Shown: positions 5,814 through 6,073 of the stretch, piece by piece
Layout: every line of letters starts with the position of its first letter
Numbering within the stretch: the stretch's first letter is position 1
Assembly (NCBI GenBank): GCA_020626475.1
Contig: JAHKZT010000043.1
Span: 1-6,073, forward strand
Source: a bacterium
GTDB lineage: Bacteria > Patescibacteriota > Saccharimonadia > Saccharimonadales > Saccharimonadaceae
Direction of reading: 5' to 3'
DNA length: 6,073 nt
The notes under the pieces: model-generated
What the model was told of the DNA's origin: nothing
Databases searched by the model: none
What the model saw: only the letters and a program-made list of their open reading frames with translations
Made by a program: the position numbers and the translations under genes

Positions 5814-5842
5814 ATTATGCCATATTTTAGAAAGAGTGCCAA
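5814..5842 (-). promoter_or_regulatory. Promoter of the alkD-like operon, positioned for a leaderless mRNA
   Basis: On the minus strand, TTGGCA (5837-5842), a 17-bp spacer and CATAAT (5814-5819), with TG one base upstream of the -10. The predicted start is at 5807/5806, the A of the ATG. No Shine-Dalgarno sequence precedes the ATG. Confidence 0.75.
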
Positions 5843-6073
5843 AAATATTGAGCTTATGCTTCGCGAGCTGACTTGGTTGTAATAGGATAGTTCTTGCGGG
5901 CAACGATGTGCCCGTGAGCGTTTTGTCAGTAATGGCCACTAAGACCTGATCGCAGGGGCCTTCAGTGAACAGCGATACTAGGCAGCTAGAGGTGCTCCTG
6001 AGAAAGACTGTGAAGCATGATAAGCTTTAGGATTATATTCTTTAGCGTAAGTGTGGAGTTGAGTATTTGGAAA
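5843..6073. other. Unassigned right-edge stretch with stable hairpins; possible structured RNA (tmRNA-like) or end of an unseen minus-strand gene
   Basis: No supported gene covers these 231 bp. Hairpin 1: CGGGCA (5897-5902) with TGCCCG (5909-5914), 6-nt loop. Hairpin 2: CACTAAG (5937-5943) with CTTCAGTG (5960-5967, one bulged base), enclosing CCTG/CAGG. On the minus strand a 22-codon frame from GCT 6046 to TAG 5978 reads AKEYNPKAYHASQSFSGAP-LAA; Ala first and Leu-Ala-Ala last is the style of a tmRNA proteolysis tag. Against a one-piece tmRNA, no T-loop (TTCRANTC) occurs between the tag and the alkD promoter. The frame is also open to the window edge (preceded by FPNTQLHTY), so it may simply be a protein C-terminus. 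On the plus strand, AAAGACTG...AAGCATG near 6003-6019 recalls the 3' part of E. coli tmRNA. The readings conflict. Confidence 0.3.

Noticed and set aside
5558..5882. Plus-strand open frames across the alkD-like gene
   Set aside because: They are antisense shadows; the minus-strand protein matches a known family along its whole length.
5807..5977. One-piece tmRNA on the minus strand
   Set aside because: No T-loop, T-stem or acceptor sequence is found between the tag-like frame and the alkD promoter.
5876..6031. Plus-strand frame with VLAGNDVPVSVLSVMATKT, then TGA, then a further open stretch
   Set aside because: It has no start codon, is interrupted by TGA and matches nothing I know. Reading TGA as glycine is unsupported because the alkD-like gene ends in TGA and long genes have none inside.
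5740..6073. One-piece tmRNA on the plus strand
   Set aside because: Its 5' half would lie antisense to the alkD-like gene, no GG...TTCGAC 5' motif is present, and the possible tag (ending ELTWL) is not tag-like.
6017..6073. Plus-strand start at ATG 6017 running off the window
   Set aside because: Only 19 codons are visible, with no ribosome site and no recognisable sequence.

Overview
The window looks like a piece of a small-genome bacterial chromosome, most likely Candidate Phyla Radiation, with Saccharibacteria (TM7) as my best guess. The reasons are the gene content (trigger factor, a divergent FAD-linked oxidase, an AlkD-like glycosylase, a FIVAR-type surface protein), very short intergenic gaps, and two genes that appear to be transcribed without a leader. 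Stops are TAA, TAG and TGA, and no long gene carries an internal TGA. That fits the standard bacterial code and argues against Gracilibacteria/SR1. The taxonomic call is inference.

Left part (1-1280): the 3' end of a cell-surface protein gene (FIVAR-like helix, acidic Pro-rich linker, NPxT-type sorting signal, membrane anchor) is followed after one codon by the C-terminal half of a large serine recombinase. That fragment has no catalytic or recombinase domain and looks like the decayed tail of a mobile element. After a strong terminator comes a non-coding stretch of about 230 bp with four copies of a 13-bp motif (AAAAATTGGTGCA; three direct, one inverted), a 21-bp repeat at a 40-bp offset and two small palindromes.

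Middle (1215-1876): a tRNA-Leu(UAG) gene on the minus strand with encoded CCA, its own promoter and its own terminator. A divergent sigma70-type promoter drives a 116-aa orphan gene that ends in a strong terminator.

Core (1926-5842): an FAD-binding oxidoreductase of the GlcD/D-lactate dehydrogenase superfamily lacking the usual metal-site histidines, then trigger factor (tig) from a promoter placed so that the mRNA would start at the ATG. tig converges on a minus-strand pair, an AlkD-family DNA glycosylase and a 69-aa Cys/His/Trp small protein. The pair overlaps by one base and so is probably translationally coupled. One 12-bp-stem bidirectional terminator serves both sides, and its stem encodes the last residues of the small protein.

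Right edge (5843-6073): no confident gene. It holds two solid hairpins, and a minus-strand reading of 22 codons (starting with Ala, ending Leu-Ala-Ala-stop) that resembles a tmRNA tag. It could equally be the C-terminus of an unseen protein. I could not settle this from sequence alone.
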